Positions 1 to 7,026 of a DNA stretch of 9,817 nt are shown piece after piece; positions within the stretch are counted from its first letter, which is position 1; each line of letters starts with the position of its first letter. The notes beneath the pieces are model-generated. The model saw only the letters and a list, made by a program, of their open reading frames with translations, was not told the origin of the DNA and made no database searches. Origin of the DNA: Acidobacteriota bacterium (lineage in GTDB: Bacteria; Acidobacteriota; Thermoanaerobaculia; Multivoradales; JAHEKO01); the NCBI GenBank assembly GCA_029863825.1, contig JAOTUP010000040.1:1-9817 (forward strand), read 5' to 3'. The translations under genes and the position numbers were made by a program.

Positions 1-776
1 GGAGTCAGCCCGATGATCGACTCCGAGTGGCCGAGGAAGAGCAGACCCCCGGGACGCAACGCCGCTGCGAAGTTCTCGACCGCCCGATGCAGCGCCGGCT
101 CGGAGAAGTAGATCAGCACATTGCGACAGAAGATGGCATCGTAGTTCGATGCCGGGTATGTCGGGAGGTCGAGGATGTTGCCATGTGTGAAGCTGACGCT
201 TTTTCGGTATCGTTGCTGGAGTTCGTACTCGTCTCCATTGCGGGAGAAGTGGTTGCGGATCTGCTCTTCACTCGCGACACGCAACGAGTTCTTTGTATAG
301 GAGGCTCTCTCGGCTGCGGTAATCCGAGTGTGGTCGATGTCGAAGCCCTGGATTGAAACGTTGCGGCCGAAGAACTTGCCAGCGTGCTGCGAACAGTAGA
401 TGGACAGCGTGTACGGCTCTTCGCCGGACGAACAGCCGGCGCAGAGGAAGCGCATCGTCGGTTCATCGGATGTTGCCGCCATGTGATCGACGCCCTCCTC
501 AAAGAGCGCCTCGAACTGGCGGATTTCGCGAAAGAAGTAGGATTCGTTGTTGGAGACTAGCCGTGCAAGGTGCTCGATCTCTTCGCTCGAGTCGTATTGC
601 AGCAGGAGGTAGTAGTCGAGAAACCGGTGGAGCCGCAACGCTTGCAGACGAGGCTCGAGACGGGAGGCGAGGATGTCTTTCTTGTCTTCGGGAAAGTGCA
701 GGCCGAAGAGCTCCGAGACGAATTCGTCGAGGAGCCGATGCTCCTCCGACGTCATGGGGTGAACCAGTGGGCTCAT
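1..776 (-). CDS. cheR: CheR chemoreceptor glutamate methyltransferase (3' end cut by window edge)
   Basis: CheR transfers methyl groups from S-adenosylmethionine to glutamates on chemoreceptors, providing adaptation. The 258 visible codons show the family landmarks: an all-alpha N-terminal domain (about residues 8-95) ending in NESYFFRE (77-84), the SAM-binding loop CAGCSSGEEPY (112-122), an acidic strand end GFDID (144-148), the core motif IFCRNVLIYF (215-224), and LFLGHSES (246-253). Family members run to about 275-290 residues, so only some 20-30 residues are missing at the left edge. The start is the ATG at 776, which overlaps the stop of the upstream HEAT-repeat gene as ATGA, so translation is probably coupled. 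An in-frame Met at residue 8 is an alternative without a visible Shine-Dalgarno. It is the last visible gene of the cheA-led operon. The likely substrate is the receptor two genes upstream. Identity is secure from the motifs. Confidence 0.96.
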   Translation of the reverse strand, partial: MSPLVHPMTSEEHRLLDEFVSELFGLHFPEDKKDILASRLEPRLQALRLHRFLDYYLLLQYDSSEEIEHLARLVSNNESYFFREIRQFEALFEEGVDHMAATSDEPTMRFLCAGCSSGEEPYTLSIYCSQHAGKFFGRNVSIQGFDIDHTRITAAERASYTKNSLRVASEEQIRNHFSRNGDEYELQQRYRKSVSFTHGNILDLPTYPASNYDAIFCRNVLIYFSEPALHRAVENFAAALRPGGLLFLGHSESIIGLT

Positions 777-2689
777 TGGACGTCCGTCTTCAGGGCGGCA
801 AGAGCGCGTTGGGCGACGATGCCGATGGGATCCGCGGCGAGCTCCGAGAGGGCCGCCAGGTTCTCCGACCGGGCATTGCGAGAGAGCACCTCTACCGAGG
901 AGAGTCGGACGAGCCAGTCGGGATGCGACGCGGCCTCCAGAAAAAACGAATCGTCTTCTTCGCTGGCACATTGAGCCAACGACTTGTAGCCGATTCGCAC
1001 GTCCTTGTCATGGCCTGAGCGCGCGATGTCGCGAAGGGCCAATCGTGCTTCTGGACCCCCGATGCGGCCCAATGATTCGACGATGAGCGGCCTGAAGTGT
1101 CGTTCCGACTGGTTCTTTAGAAGGGCGAGGAGAGCTGAAACGCTCTCGCGGTCACGGAGCTCGCCGAGGGCACGGATGAGCTCTGCGCAAGGAGTTTTAG
1201 GCAGAAGAGCTCGCAGCACCGGCAACAGTTCCCGCAGATCTGAGCCCACCGCAGCCTCACTGGCGATCGCAACGTACTCGTCCGGCGCCTCGGCCAGCCA
1301 TTGAGGCCAGGGGAGGACTCGCATCAGCTCGGCCTGATCGCTGAGTTGAAAGATCACGTCGACCCTGTCGGCATGCGAGAGGCCGGCAATGCGCTTTCCC
1401 ACGGAGCCGGGATCTTCGCCCAGTGCGGCATCGAGAATCAGGCGGTCCATCACAGCGAGATCGTCGCGCTCTGAGAGCGCCGACTCCAGACCCTCGCGAT
1501 GCAGCTTGAGAAGCGGCAGAAGCTCGGGTCGGCTGGCAGCAGGCAGGCCCAGGTAGAGGTGCAGAAGCGGTCTGCCGAGTGCCTTACCGCGCAGTTGCGA
1601 CAAGGCGTCGAGGATCGGGCGCAAGGACGTTGGGGGCTCGGCGGAGCTCATGGCCCGCTGTAAGGGACCGGCTGTCGGTACATCGGGATAGTGCGAACTG
1701 AGGAGGAACCCCCACGAGCGAAAGACGCCTGGCCTCTCGAGCAACGTGTCGATGAGGTCTCGACGCCTTGCAAGGCAGCTCGGCAGCACTTCGGGATCGG
1801 GGGAGATACCGCTCAGCAGATTGAGCGCTTCGGCGTCCTCGGGGCCTGGACCCAGGGCGAGAAGACAGCGGGCAGCCGACTCTCGCACTTGGCGGTACGG
1901 GTCGCGGAGGCGTTCGGCGAGCGAAGCGCGCAATGCCTCAGCCGGGTTCGGCGCTTCGGGAAGGCCTTCGAGGACATGTGCCAGAAGACCGAGATTGGTT
2001 TCGGGATCGAGCTCGCGCTGGTGCTTGAGCCAGTGCTCGGAAAGGCGCTTGAGAGCACGGGATCCGCCAATCTGGGCGATGGCCTCCCCGGCCATCGGAC
2101 CGACCAGAAGATCCGTCAGGAGTTTATTCAGGGGTTCGATGGCCTGAGGTGATCGCAAGTCGCCCAACGCCTGAACCGCGGCGATCTGCAGCCAGGTGTC
2201 CGAGTCGAGGAAAGGCAGGAGATCGGGGATACTCCTGGCATCACCAAGGTGACCGATGGCGACGATCGCCGCTTGGGCGAGATTCGCATCTTCATGGTGC
2301 AAGCTCGAGCGCAAAGGCTCGACGGCGCGCGGGTCCTTGATGTGGTCGAGGATCAAGATACCCTGGAGGGCGACGTCGGCATCATTGTCGCGTAGAAGCT
2401 CGATGGCGAGCGAAAAGCTGCTCGAGCCGCGCTTCTTCAGAATCTCCAGGGCCGCGTTCCGGAGCACGGCGTCGGAGTCGTTGCGCAGGAACGACACGAG
2501 AGTCTGGTCCGGCATCGTCGCAACACCCATGCGCAGGGCTCGCTCACGGATACCGGGACTGGAGTTTCGCAACAGCGTCTCGATAACTGACGTCCTGTCT
2601 GCGAGCGACATTCCCGGCAGGTCGCCGAGCAGGTCCATGCACTCGTCCCAGGACGGCTCTGGCGGTGAGGTCGATTTCGGTGTGTTCAT
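773..2689 (-). CDS. HEAT-repeat protein within the chemosensory operon, function unknown
   Basis: This 638-residue protein is built largely of alpha-helical HEAT (PBS-lyase-like) repeats. Repeat-like units with paired helices and small-residue turns include ILILDHIKDPRAVEPL (111-126), AIVAIGHLGDARSIPDL (141-157), AVQALGDLRSPQAIEPL (171-187), LIRALGELRDRESVSAL (504-520) and SLGRIGGPEARLALRDI (539-555). The clearest arrays lie at about 50-210 and 470-636, with a less regular helical middle. No signal peptide, membrane segment or catalytic motif is seen, so it should be a cytoplasmic scaffold or binding protein. The open frame extends 60 codons further upstream, but that part only overlaps the receptor gene in another frame. 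The ATG at 2689 is preferred because GGAG lies 9 nt before it and the protein then begins 31 bp after the receptor stop. Its stop overlaps the cheR start. Such proteins are not core chemotaxis components. A partner in the array, CheR or the output is possible but unproven. Confidence 0.88.
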   Translation of the reverse strand: MNTPKSTSPPEPSWDECMDLLGDLPGMSLADRTSVIETLLRNSSPGIRERALRMGVATMPDQTLVSFLRNDSDAVLRNAALEILKKRGSSSFSLAIELLRDNDADVALQGILILDHIKDPRAVEPLRSSLHHEDANLAQAAIVAIGHLGDARSIPDLLPFLDSDTWLQIAAVQALGDLRSPQAIEPLNKLLTDLLVGPMAGEAIAQIGGSRALKRLSEHWLKHQRELDPETNLGLLAHVLEGLPEAPNPAEALRASLAERLRDPYRQVRESAARCLLALGPGPEDAEALNLLSGISPDPEVLPSCLARRRDLIDTLLERPGVFRSWGFLLSSHYPDVPTAGPLQRAMSSAEPPTSLRPILDALSQLRGKALGRPLLHLYLGLPAASRPELLPLLKLHREGLESALSERDDLAVMDRLILDAALGEDPGSVGKRIAGLSHADRVDVIFQLSDQAELMRVLPWPQWLAEAPDEYVAIASEAAVGSDLRELLPVLRALLPKTPCAELIRALGELRDRESVSALLALLKNQSERHFRPLIVESLGRIGGPEARLALRDIARSGHDKDVRIGYKSLAQCASEEDDSFFLEAASHPDWLVRLSSVEVLSRNARSENLAALSELAADPIGIVAQRALAALKTDVQ

Positions 2690-2720
2690 CCGTGTCGGCT
2701 CCGTGTCACGAGGATAAGAA

Positions 2721-4676
2721 CTAGGTCGTAAAGACGCTGGCCATCTGCTGCAGGCGCTGGGCCTGGTCGGCCAGGCTCTCCGTCGATTTCGACAACTGCT
2801 GGCTGTTGCGGACGTTGCTGCGAGCGATCTGGGCGATTTGCTCGACCGCTCTGACGACCATGTCTCCACCGCGTTTCTGCTCGGTTCCGGAGAGGGCGAC
2901 GTGGCGCGTCATGTTGTTCATCTCTTCGACCGCACTCATGATCTCGTGTGCGCCCTGGGCCTGTTCCTTGGCGGCGTAGGCGACCTGGCGGGTGATCTCC
3001 TGCATGTTGCGCGAAGTTGCAAGGATTTGTTTAGCGCCGCCGCGCTGCTCCTGGGTTGCCAATGAGACTTCGCCGATGAGTGATGACGTTTTCGTGAGTG
3101 CGTCAACGATATCGGTGGTGATTCTCTGGACCAGAGCGACGGCCTCGCCGGTGTTGTCCTGGACCGTTTCGACGAAGCCTGTGATCTCGCGTGTCGAATC
3201 GACCGACTTCTCTGCCAGGCGTTTCACTTCGTCCGCCACAACGGCGAATCCCTTGCCCGCGTCGCCGGCGCGGGCGGCCTCGATGGCGGCGTTGAGGGCA
3301 AGAAGATTCGTCTGATCAGCGATGTCCTCGATGATCTTGACGATCTTGCCGATGTCCTGGCCGGAGGTCTCGATGCCCCCGATCACTCCGGCCAGTCGCG
3401 CGGTGCCGTCCTGGGCCGCTTGTGCCGACTGATTCGACACCTGGTCGACCACCTTGACCTTCTCGGCGATGGAGTGGATGGAGGCGGTCATCTCCTCGAG
3501 GGTCGCCGACGTTTCCTCCACTGCAGCGAGAAGGGAATCGGAATGGCGTGAGACTTCCTCGGACGTCATGCTCATCTCCTGCATCGAGGAAGACGTCTGC
3601 TCCGCGTTGCTGGCCAGGGACTGAATCGACTGAGCGACGTTGTCGATCTGACTGGCGATCTCGACCATCGTCGAAGAGGTCTCTTCAGTGGCGGAAGACT
3701 GACTGGCGGCTCCCTCGCTGATCTCTCCGGCAGAGGTCGAGATCTGATCGGCGGCTGCCATCAACAGGTCGGAAGAGCCCTGGAGGTTGCCAATCATCTC
3801 GTGCAGGTTGGCGACCATGGTGCGAAAAGCGAGTCCGAACGTGTCGCGCTCTGATCGCGGGCGTACCTGGACTGCGAGATTCCCGGCAGCGATGGCATCG
3901 GCAGTGCGGGCCATTCTGCGCAGGTACTCGACAGTTTCTCTGAGCGCGGCTAGGACCTTGCCCGGTTCGTCGTCGGCACCTTGGGGGATTCGCGTTTGAA
4001 AGTCGCCCTCTGCCAGGCGTTGAGCGGCGGTTACCGCCTGGGACAGGGGCTTTGAGATGGATCGCAGCACGAGCCACGACAAGACGATGAGAGCAACCAA
4101 CGTCAGCATGACCAGAGCCGTTTGCCTGAAGACCGCGGTACGGTTGTTCTGTCGCACTGCGGAGATTGCCTTCTCCATCGCGTCCGCCTGGCGCTCTCCC
4201 CACTGATCGAGGCGGGCCGCGACGCGACGGTGGGCCTTGGCGGTCTCTTCGAGGTCGCCGAGGAGATTCTCGTTTGCTCCCTCCGCGATCATTCGAGAGG
4301 TAGATTGCGCGGCCAGTTCGTAGTAGTTCTGAAACTCGCGGCTGACCGACGTGAGCACGGCCGGATCGAGTGTCTGGTTGTTCCGTCCCTGCGATAGAAG
4401 AGCGAGGAATCGGTCACGCTGGACCTCGTTTTCGGCAAGGCCTTCACTGCTCAGACCGAGTCCAGCGTCGTCGAAGCCCCGGCGCACCGTCTCCAGCGCG
4501 CCCCTGAGATCGTGACTGAGCTGGAGAGCTGGAAAGTAACCGTCCTCGACCTGGTTGACGACAGCTTCGTACTCGCGCCCGCCGGTAAAGACGAGATGAA
4601 GCACGAGCAGGTAGCCGAGTCCCGCCACTACGGGAAGCAGCAGCATTCGGTGTCGCAGTTGAAGTCGTGTTGACAT
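2721..4676 (-). CDS. Methyl-accepting chemotaxis protein (transmembrane chemoreceptor)
   Basis: This 651-residue chemoreceptor senses a signal and controls CheA through CheW. Visible layout: TM1 (about 11-31); a periplasmic, mainly helical sensor region (32-182) with no recognised ligand motif; TM2 (about 184-204); HAMP (about 203-257); a second HAMP-like stretch (about 258-297); and a long cytoplasmic coiled-coil hairpin. The near-invariant tip spans about 449-491 (DQTNLLALNAAIEAARAG, GKGFAVVADEVKRLAEKS). Consensus-like methylation sites with paired E/Q occur on the descending arm at 331-332, 366-367, 387-388 and 394-395, consistent with modification by the CheR in the same operon. The protein ends in ASVFTT without an NWETF-like tether for CheR. 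It starts 35 bp after the cheW stop, with AAAGGA about 11 nt before the ATG. The ligand is unknown. The sensor region resembles the four-helix class in size and helicity only. Confidence 0.96.
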   Translation of the reverse strand: MSTRLQLRHRMLLLPVVAGLGYLLVLHLVFTGGREYEAVVNQVEDGYFPALQLSHDLRGALETVRRGFDDAGLGLSSEGLAENEVQRDRFLALLSQGRNNQTLDPAVLTSVSREFQNYYELAAQSTSRMIAEGANENLLGDLEETAKAHRRVAARLDQWGERQADAMEKAISAVRQNNRTAVFRQTALVMLTLVALIVLSWLVLRSISKPLSQAVTAAQRLAEGDFQTRIPQGADDEPGKVLAALRETVEYLRRMARTADAIAAGNLAVQVRPRSERDTFGLAFRTMVANLHEMIGNLQGSSDLLMAAADQISTSAGEISEGAASQSSATEETSSTMVEIASQIDNVAQSIQSLASNAEQTSSSMQEMSMTSEEVSRHSDSLLAAVEETSATLEEMTASIHSIAEKVKVVDQVSNQSAQAAQDGTARLAGVIGGIETSGQDIGKIVKIIEDIADQTNLLALNAAIEAARAGDAGKGFAVVADEVKRLAEKSVDSTREITGFVETVQDNTGEAVALVQRITTDIVDALTKTSSLIGEVSLATQEQRGGAKQILATSRNMQEITRQVAYAAKEQAQGAHEIMSAVEEMNNMTRHVALSGTEQKRGGDMVVRAVEQIAQIARSNVRNSQQLSKSTESLADQAQRLQQMASVFTT

Positions 4677-4711
4677 GACCGATGGTGTCCTTTGGTGAAG
4701 CTGAAGAGTCG

Positions 4712-5278
4712 TCAGCCGGTCGTTTCCCTGCGATCCAGAAAGGTGCTTGCGGAAAGCAGCAGCAGGGAATCGTCATCCGTTTCGTAGCAGCCGAGGATGT
4801 TGTCCGCGATGGTGAGCCCTTCGATGCTCGTCTCCCCTTGAATGCGGCTCGGCGAAAGGGTGAGAACTCGATCGACTCGATCGACGACCAGACCGATCCA
4901 CCGGCCCTGATAGTCGACGACGAGAATGCGATTCGGGTCGGCAGGTGACTGCCCTGGGAGTCCGAGCAGCTCACGCAAGTTCACTACCGGGATAGCGTGG
5001 CCGCGCACGTTGGTCACGCCGCGAACGATCGATGGTGCTCCAGGCACACGAGTGATGCGGTCGATAGGTGCGAATTCCCGCACGTGCATTACTGGCAAGG
5101 CGAATGACCGACCGGCGAGCTGAAACGATACCCAGATCTCGGGCTTCTCTTCGCGCTCTGCATCTTCTTCTTCACTGCGCCGCAAACGGTCCGCGAAGGT
5201 GAGAAGTCGATCGCCCGGAGCGTCGTCTCCCGAGGCCATGGCTGTCCCCTCGCGTATGAGACGGTCGCGATCGCTCAT
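4712..5278 (-). CDS. cheW: CheW chemotaxis adaptor protein
   Basis: CheW is the SH3-like adaptor linking CheA to chemoreceptor tips in the cytoplasmic array. The 188-residue product has the family fold from about residue 46: EIWVSFQLAGRSFALPVMHV (47-66), the core VPGAPSIVRGVTNVRGHAIP (78-97) followed by VVNLRELLGL (98-107), then ILVVDYQGRWIGLVVDRVDRV (118-138). The first 45 residues are charged and low in complexity and are not part of the usual fold. The ATG at 5278 overlaps the cheA stop (ATGA), suggesting coupled translation. An ATG 13 codons in, at 5239, has a better ribosome-binding site, so the true N-terminus is uncertain (188 or 175 residues). It is the second gene of the operon and is followed by the receptor after 35 bp. 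Family identity is secure. Confidence 0.95.
   Translation of the reverse strand: MSDRDRLIREGTAMASGDDAPGDRLLTFADRLRRSEEEDAEREEKPEIWVSFQLAGRSFALPVMHVREFAPIDRITRVPGAPSIVRGVTNVRGHAIPVVNLRELLGLPGQSPADPNRILVVDYQGRWIGLVVDRVDRVLTLSPSRIQGETSIEGLTIADNILGCYETDDDSLLLLSASTFLDRRETTG
5246..5251 (-). promoter_or_regulatory. Ribosome-binding site for an alternative cheW start
   Basis: On the minus strand GAGGGG lies 6 nt before the in-frame ATG at 5239 (Met14 of the longer reading). This is a stronger Shine-Dalgarno than anything before the overlapping ATG at 5278, where only an AGGGTGG-like stretch is present. It either marks the real start of a 175-residue CheW or provides re-initiation after cheA. Confidence 0.5.
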
Positions 5279-6834
5279 GACGCCACCCTGGTTGACGCGC
5301 CGCCGAAAGACTGCGAGTCCAGAATCATGACGACTTCACCGCTTCCGAGCACGGTCGTCCCGTCCAGACCCGGCGGATATTCGAGAGTGGGGTGCAGAGG
5401 GTTGACGACAATGGTCGCGACGTCTCCAAGCTGATCTACGAGGAGCGCGCGAAGCTGTCCCTCGGACGTCAACAACACCGCATAGCGCGGCTGTTGGCGC
5501 GAGGTTCTGGTGGCGGAAAAGAAACTCCCGAGATCAATGAGTGGGATGTTGAGTCCGGCCCGCTGCAGGAACGTCTCGTTGTCAGCAGTCAGCAGATCGT
5601 CTTCGCCGACATCCGTGGTCTCGAGAATGGAAGAGATCGGCAGAGCGTAGCGATCACTTCCGACTTCGAGGAGCAGCGCCTCCGTCACGGCTACCGTAAG
5701 CGGCAATCGGAGGAGAAAGCGCGTGCCGATGCCGGGTGCGGTGTCGATATCGATGGTGCCGCCATAGCGATGCACGGCGTCGAGCGCCGCGGATGTCCCA
5801 ACGCCGCGACCGGAGCTCTGATCCACCTCGCTGCGGATCGTGAGTCCGGGGCGAAACACCAAGGTATGAAGATCGGACGCCTGCGCCATTTCGAGCCCTC
5901 GCGCCAGCGCCGCTTCCCGCAGGCCGTCTCGGTCGATACCCGCGCCATCGTCGAGAACCTCGATGTCCACCCATCGACCACGCACTGCTGCTTCCAGGAG
6001 CACCGTCCCCTGGGATGGCTTGTCGGCTGATCGCCGCCCATCCGGCTGCTCGATACCGTGTACGACCGCATTGCGGACAAGATGGCCGAGAGTCTCGGCG
6101 GCGACCTCCACCAGGGCTGCATCGAGTGGTGTCTCGCCACCGCGAGTGACCAAGGCGACGGTCTTGCCGCTGCGCGCGGCCTCATCGTGGACAATTCGCT
6201 GCAGGCGAGAGAACAGTCGTTCGAGAGGCACCATGCGCAGTCGACGCAGTCCGCTGTCGAGCGGCGTGAGTGTCTTCTCGAGTTGGCGTCGCACTTCCTC
6301 CAGCTGCTGCCAGGCCTGCTGAGATGCCTCGGCGTAGCCGGGGTCTTCGGCATTGAGATGAAGGGCCTCCGCGGTCAGCGATGCCATGCGGTTGCGAGTG
6401 ATCAATAGCTCGGTCGCAAGATCGAGAAGCCGGTCGAGATCTCCAGTGCCGATGCGGACGCTGGCCTCTTTCGCGATGTCCGTCGAGACTGTCGCGGCGT
6501 CCGGATCGGCAGCGGCTGGGGCCCGCAGCTCAGTGAGACGATGCTTAAACTCGTCGACGCCCTCCAGGAGCGGTTCGATGGCAGGGAGCTTGGGGTCGAG
6601 ATCGGCGACGACGTCCTCGAGCCGGTGGGCCAGGCTTTGGAGATCAGTCAGGCCCATCATGCCCGAGTTGCCCTTGAGCGTGTGCAGATCGCGCCGGACC
6701 TTCTCGAGCAGAGCGGAGCGATCTTCGGACGGTATGTCCGCGATCTCGAGGAGGGCTTGCTCGACCGAAATCAGTCGTTCGTCGCACTCGAGGAGATAAT
6801 CGGCGAGCAGCTCCTTGAGTTCGTCGTTAACCAT
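5275..6834 (-). CDS. cheA: CheA chemotaxis histidine kinase lacking a P2 domain
   Basis: CheA autophosphorylates on its HPt histidine under receptor control and passes phosphate to response regulators. The 519-residue protein shows P1/HPt (about 1-105) with the phospho-acceptor in LHTLKGNSGMMGL (His51), a short Ala/Asp-rich linker (105-125), P3 dimerisation helices (126-215), and the P4 ATPase with N box HLVRNAVVHGIE (251-262), G1 DDGAGID (295-301), F-like FRPGLT (327-332) and G2 GRGVG (342-346). A CheW-like P5 runs from 378 to the end. The linker is too short for a CheY/CheB-binding P2, and the protein is well below the roughly 650 residues of P2-containing forms. The open frame continues 94 codons upstream, but that part crosses the divergent gene. 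The ATG at 6834 starts a typical P1 (MVNDELKELLADYLLECDER) and has GTGGGG about 8 nt upstream. First gene of the operon. The only stand-alone receiver in view is the divergent one. Confidence 0.96.
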   Translation of the reverse strand: MVNDELKELLADYLLECDERLISVEQALLEIADIPSEDRSALLEKVRRDLHTLKGNSGMMGLTDLQSLAHRLEDVVADLDPKLPAIEPLLEGVDEFKHRLTELRAPAAADPDAATVSTDIAKEASVRIGTGDLDRLLDLATELLITRNRMASLTAEALHLNAEDPGYAEASQQAWQQLEEVRRQLEKTLTPLDSGLRRLRMVPLERLFSRLQRIVHDEAARSGKTVALVTRGGETPLDAALVEVAAETLGHLVRNAVVHGIEQPDGRRSADKPSQGTVLLEAAVRGRWVDIEVLDDGAGIDRDGLREAALARGLEMAQASDLHTLVFRPGLTIRSEVDQSSGRGVGTSAALDAVHRYGGTIDIDTAPGIGTRFLLRLPLTVAVTEALLLEVGSDRYALPISSILETTDVGEDDLLTADNETFLQRAGLNIPLIDLGSFFSATRTSRQQPRYAVLLTSEGQLRALLVDQLGDVATIVVNPLHPTLEYPPGLDGTTVLGSGEVVMILDSQSFGGASTRVAS

Positions 6835-6896
6835 GAAATCGACCCCACATTCGCGTGTACATGAGAGCGATTTCGGAGGCGAGAGTCTATGTAGCG

Positions 6897-6909
6897 CGCA
6901 ACAGTTGCG
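6897..6909. repeat. Perfect 13-bp dyad in the divergent promoter region
   Basis: CGCAACAGTTGCG is perfectly symmetric around one central base (6-bp arms). It lies about 62 bp upstream of the cheA start. The short loop makes it unsuitable as a terminator hairpin, so an operator for a dimeric regulator is more plausible. It lies between the elements of the weak leftward promoter candidate. Confidence 0.4.
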
Positions 6910-6918
6910 AAGTTCACA

Positions 6919-6938
6919 GCATGTTCGGCCGAACTTGC
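6919..6938. repeat. 20-bp palindrome with one mismatch, candidate operator
   Basis: GCATGTTCGGCCGAACTTGC is symmetric with a single T:T mismatch and a perfect 12-bp core, GTTCGGCCGAAC (6923-6934). Its centre is about 25 bp from that of the neighbouring dyad at 6897-6909, and AAGTTC (6910-6915) between them repeats the outer sequence of its right arm in inverted orientation. The location between divergent operons fits a regulator controlling both. No regulator family is recognised. Confidence 0.45.
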
Positions 6939-7026
6939 TTACATTCGAGGTCCATTTGTGGATACCATGCGATACGAGTATTCGCGACCACAGAAGCAGA
7001 AACTTGGCAGAGAGGACGAGAAGACC

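Larger units (their letters stand above)
6835..7026. promoter_or_regulatory. Divergent intergenic region between cheA and the receiver gene
   Basis: These 192 bp separate the two divergent operons and must hold promoters for both. The region is visibly less GC-rich than the flanking genes. Only weak sigma70-like matches were found: rightward TTGTGG (6956-6961), 17 nt, TATTCG (6979-6984); and leftward GTGAAC (6917-6912), 18 nt, TACATA (6893-6888). Neither is convincing, and an alternative sigma factor or an activator is possible. No small gene with a good ribosome-binding site was recognised. The receiver frame is open upstream to an ATG at 6958, but that 23-codon extension is charged and not receiver-like. 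Two dyads are listed separately. Confidence 0.6.

Noticed and set aside
113..502. Minus-strand open frame of 129 codons inside cheR
   Set aside because: It is in a different frame from the CheR reading, which carries all the methyltransferase motifs, and its Ser/Arg/Thr-rich product is low complexity.
353..1018. Plus-strand open frame of 221 codons opposite cheR and the HEAT gene
   Set aside because: Arg/Gly-rich composition and antisense to two supported genes, so a shadow frame.
2690..2869. 60-codon N-terminal extension of the HEAT-repeat protein
   Set aside because: It mostly overlaps the receptor's 3' end in another frame and has a low-complexity Ser/Arg composition. The ATG at 2689 has a Shine-Dalgarno.
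5392..6030. Plus-strand open frame of 212 codons opposite cheA
   Set aside because: It is antisense to the conserved P4/P5 coding region of cheA and its product resembles no family.
6923..6934. Rho-independent terminator at the GTTCGGCCGAAC palindrome
   Set aside because: No U-tract follows on either strand, there is no loop, and it lies upstream of both divergent operons rather than after a gene.
6958..7026. 23-codon N-terminal extension of the receiver
   Set aside because: Charged, non-conserved-looking sequence. Single-domain receivers normally begin a few residues before ILVVDDS, as they do with the ATG at 7027.
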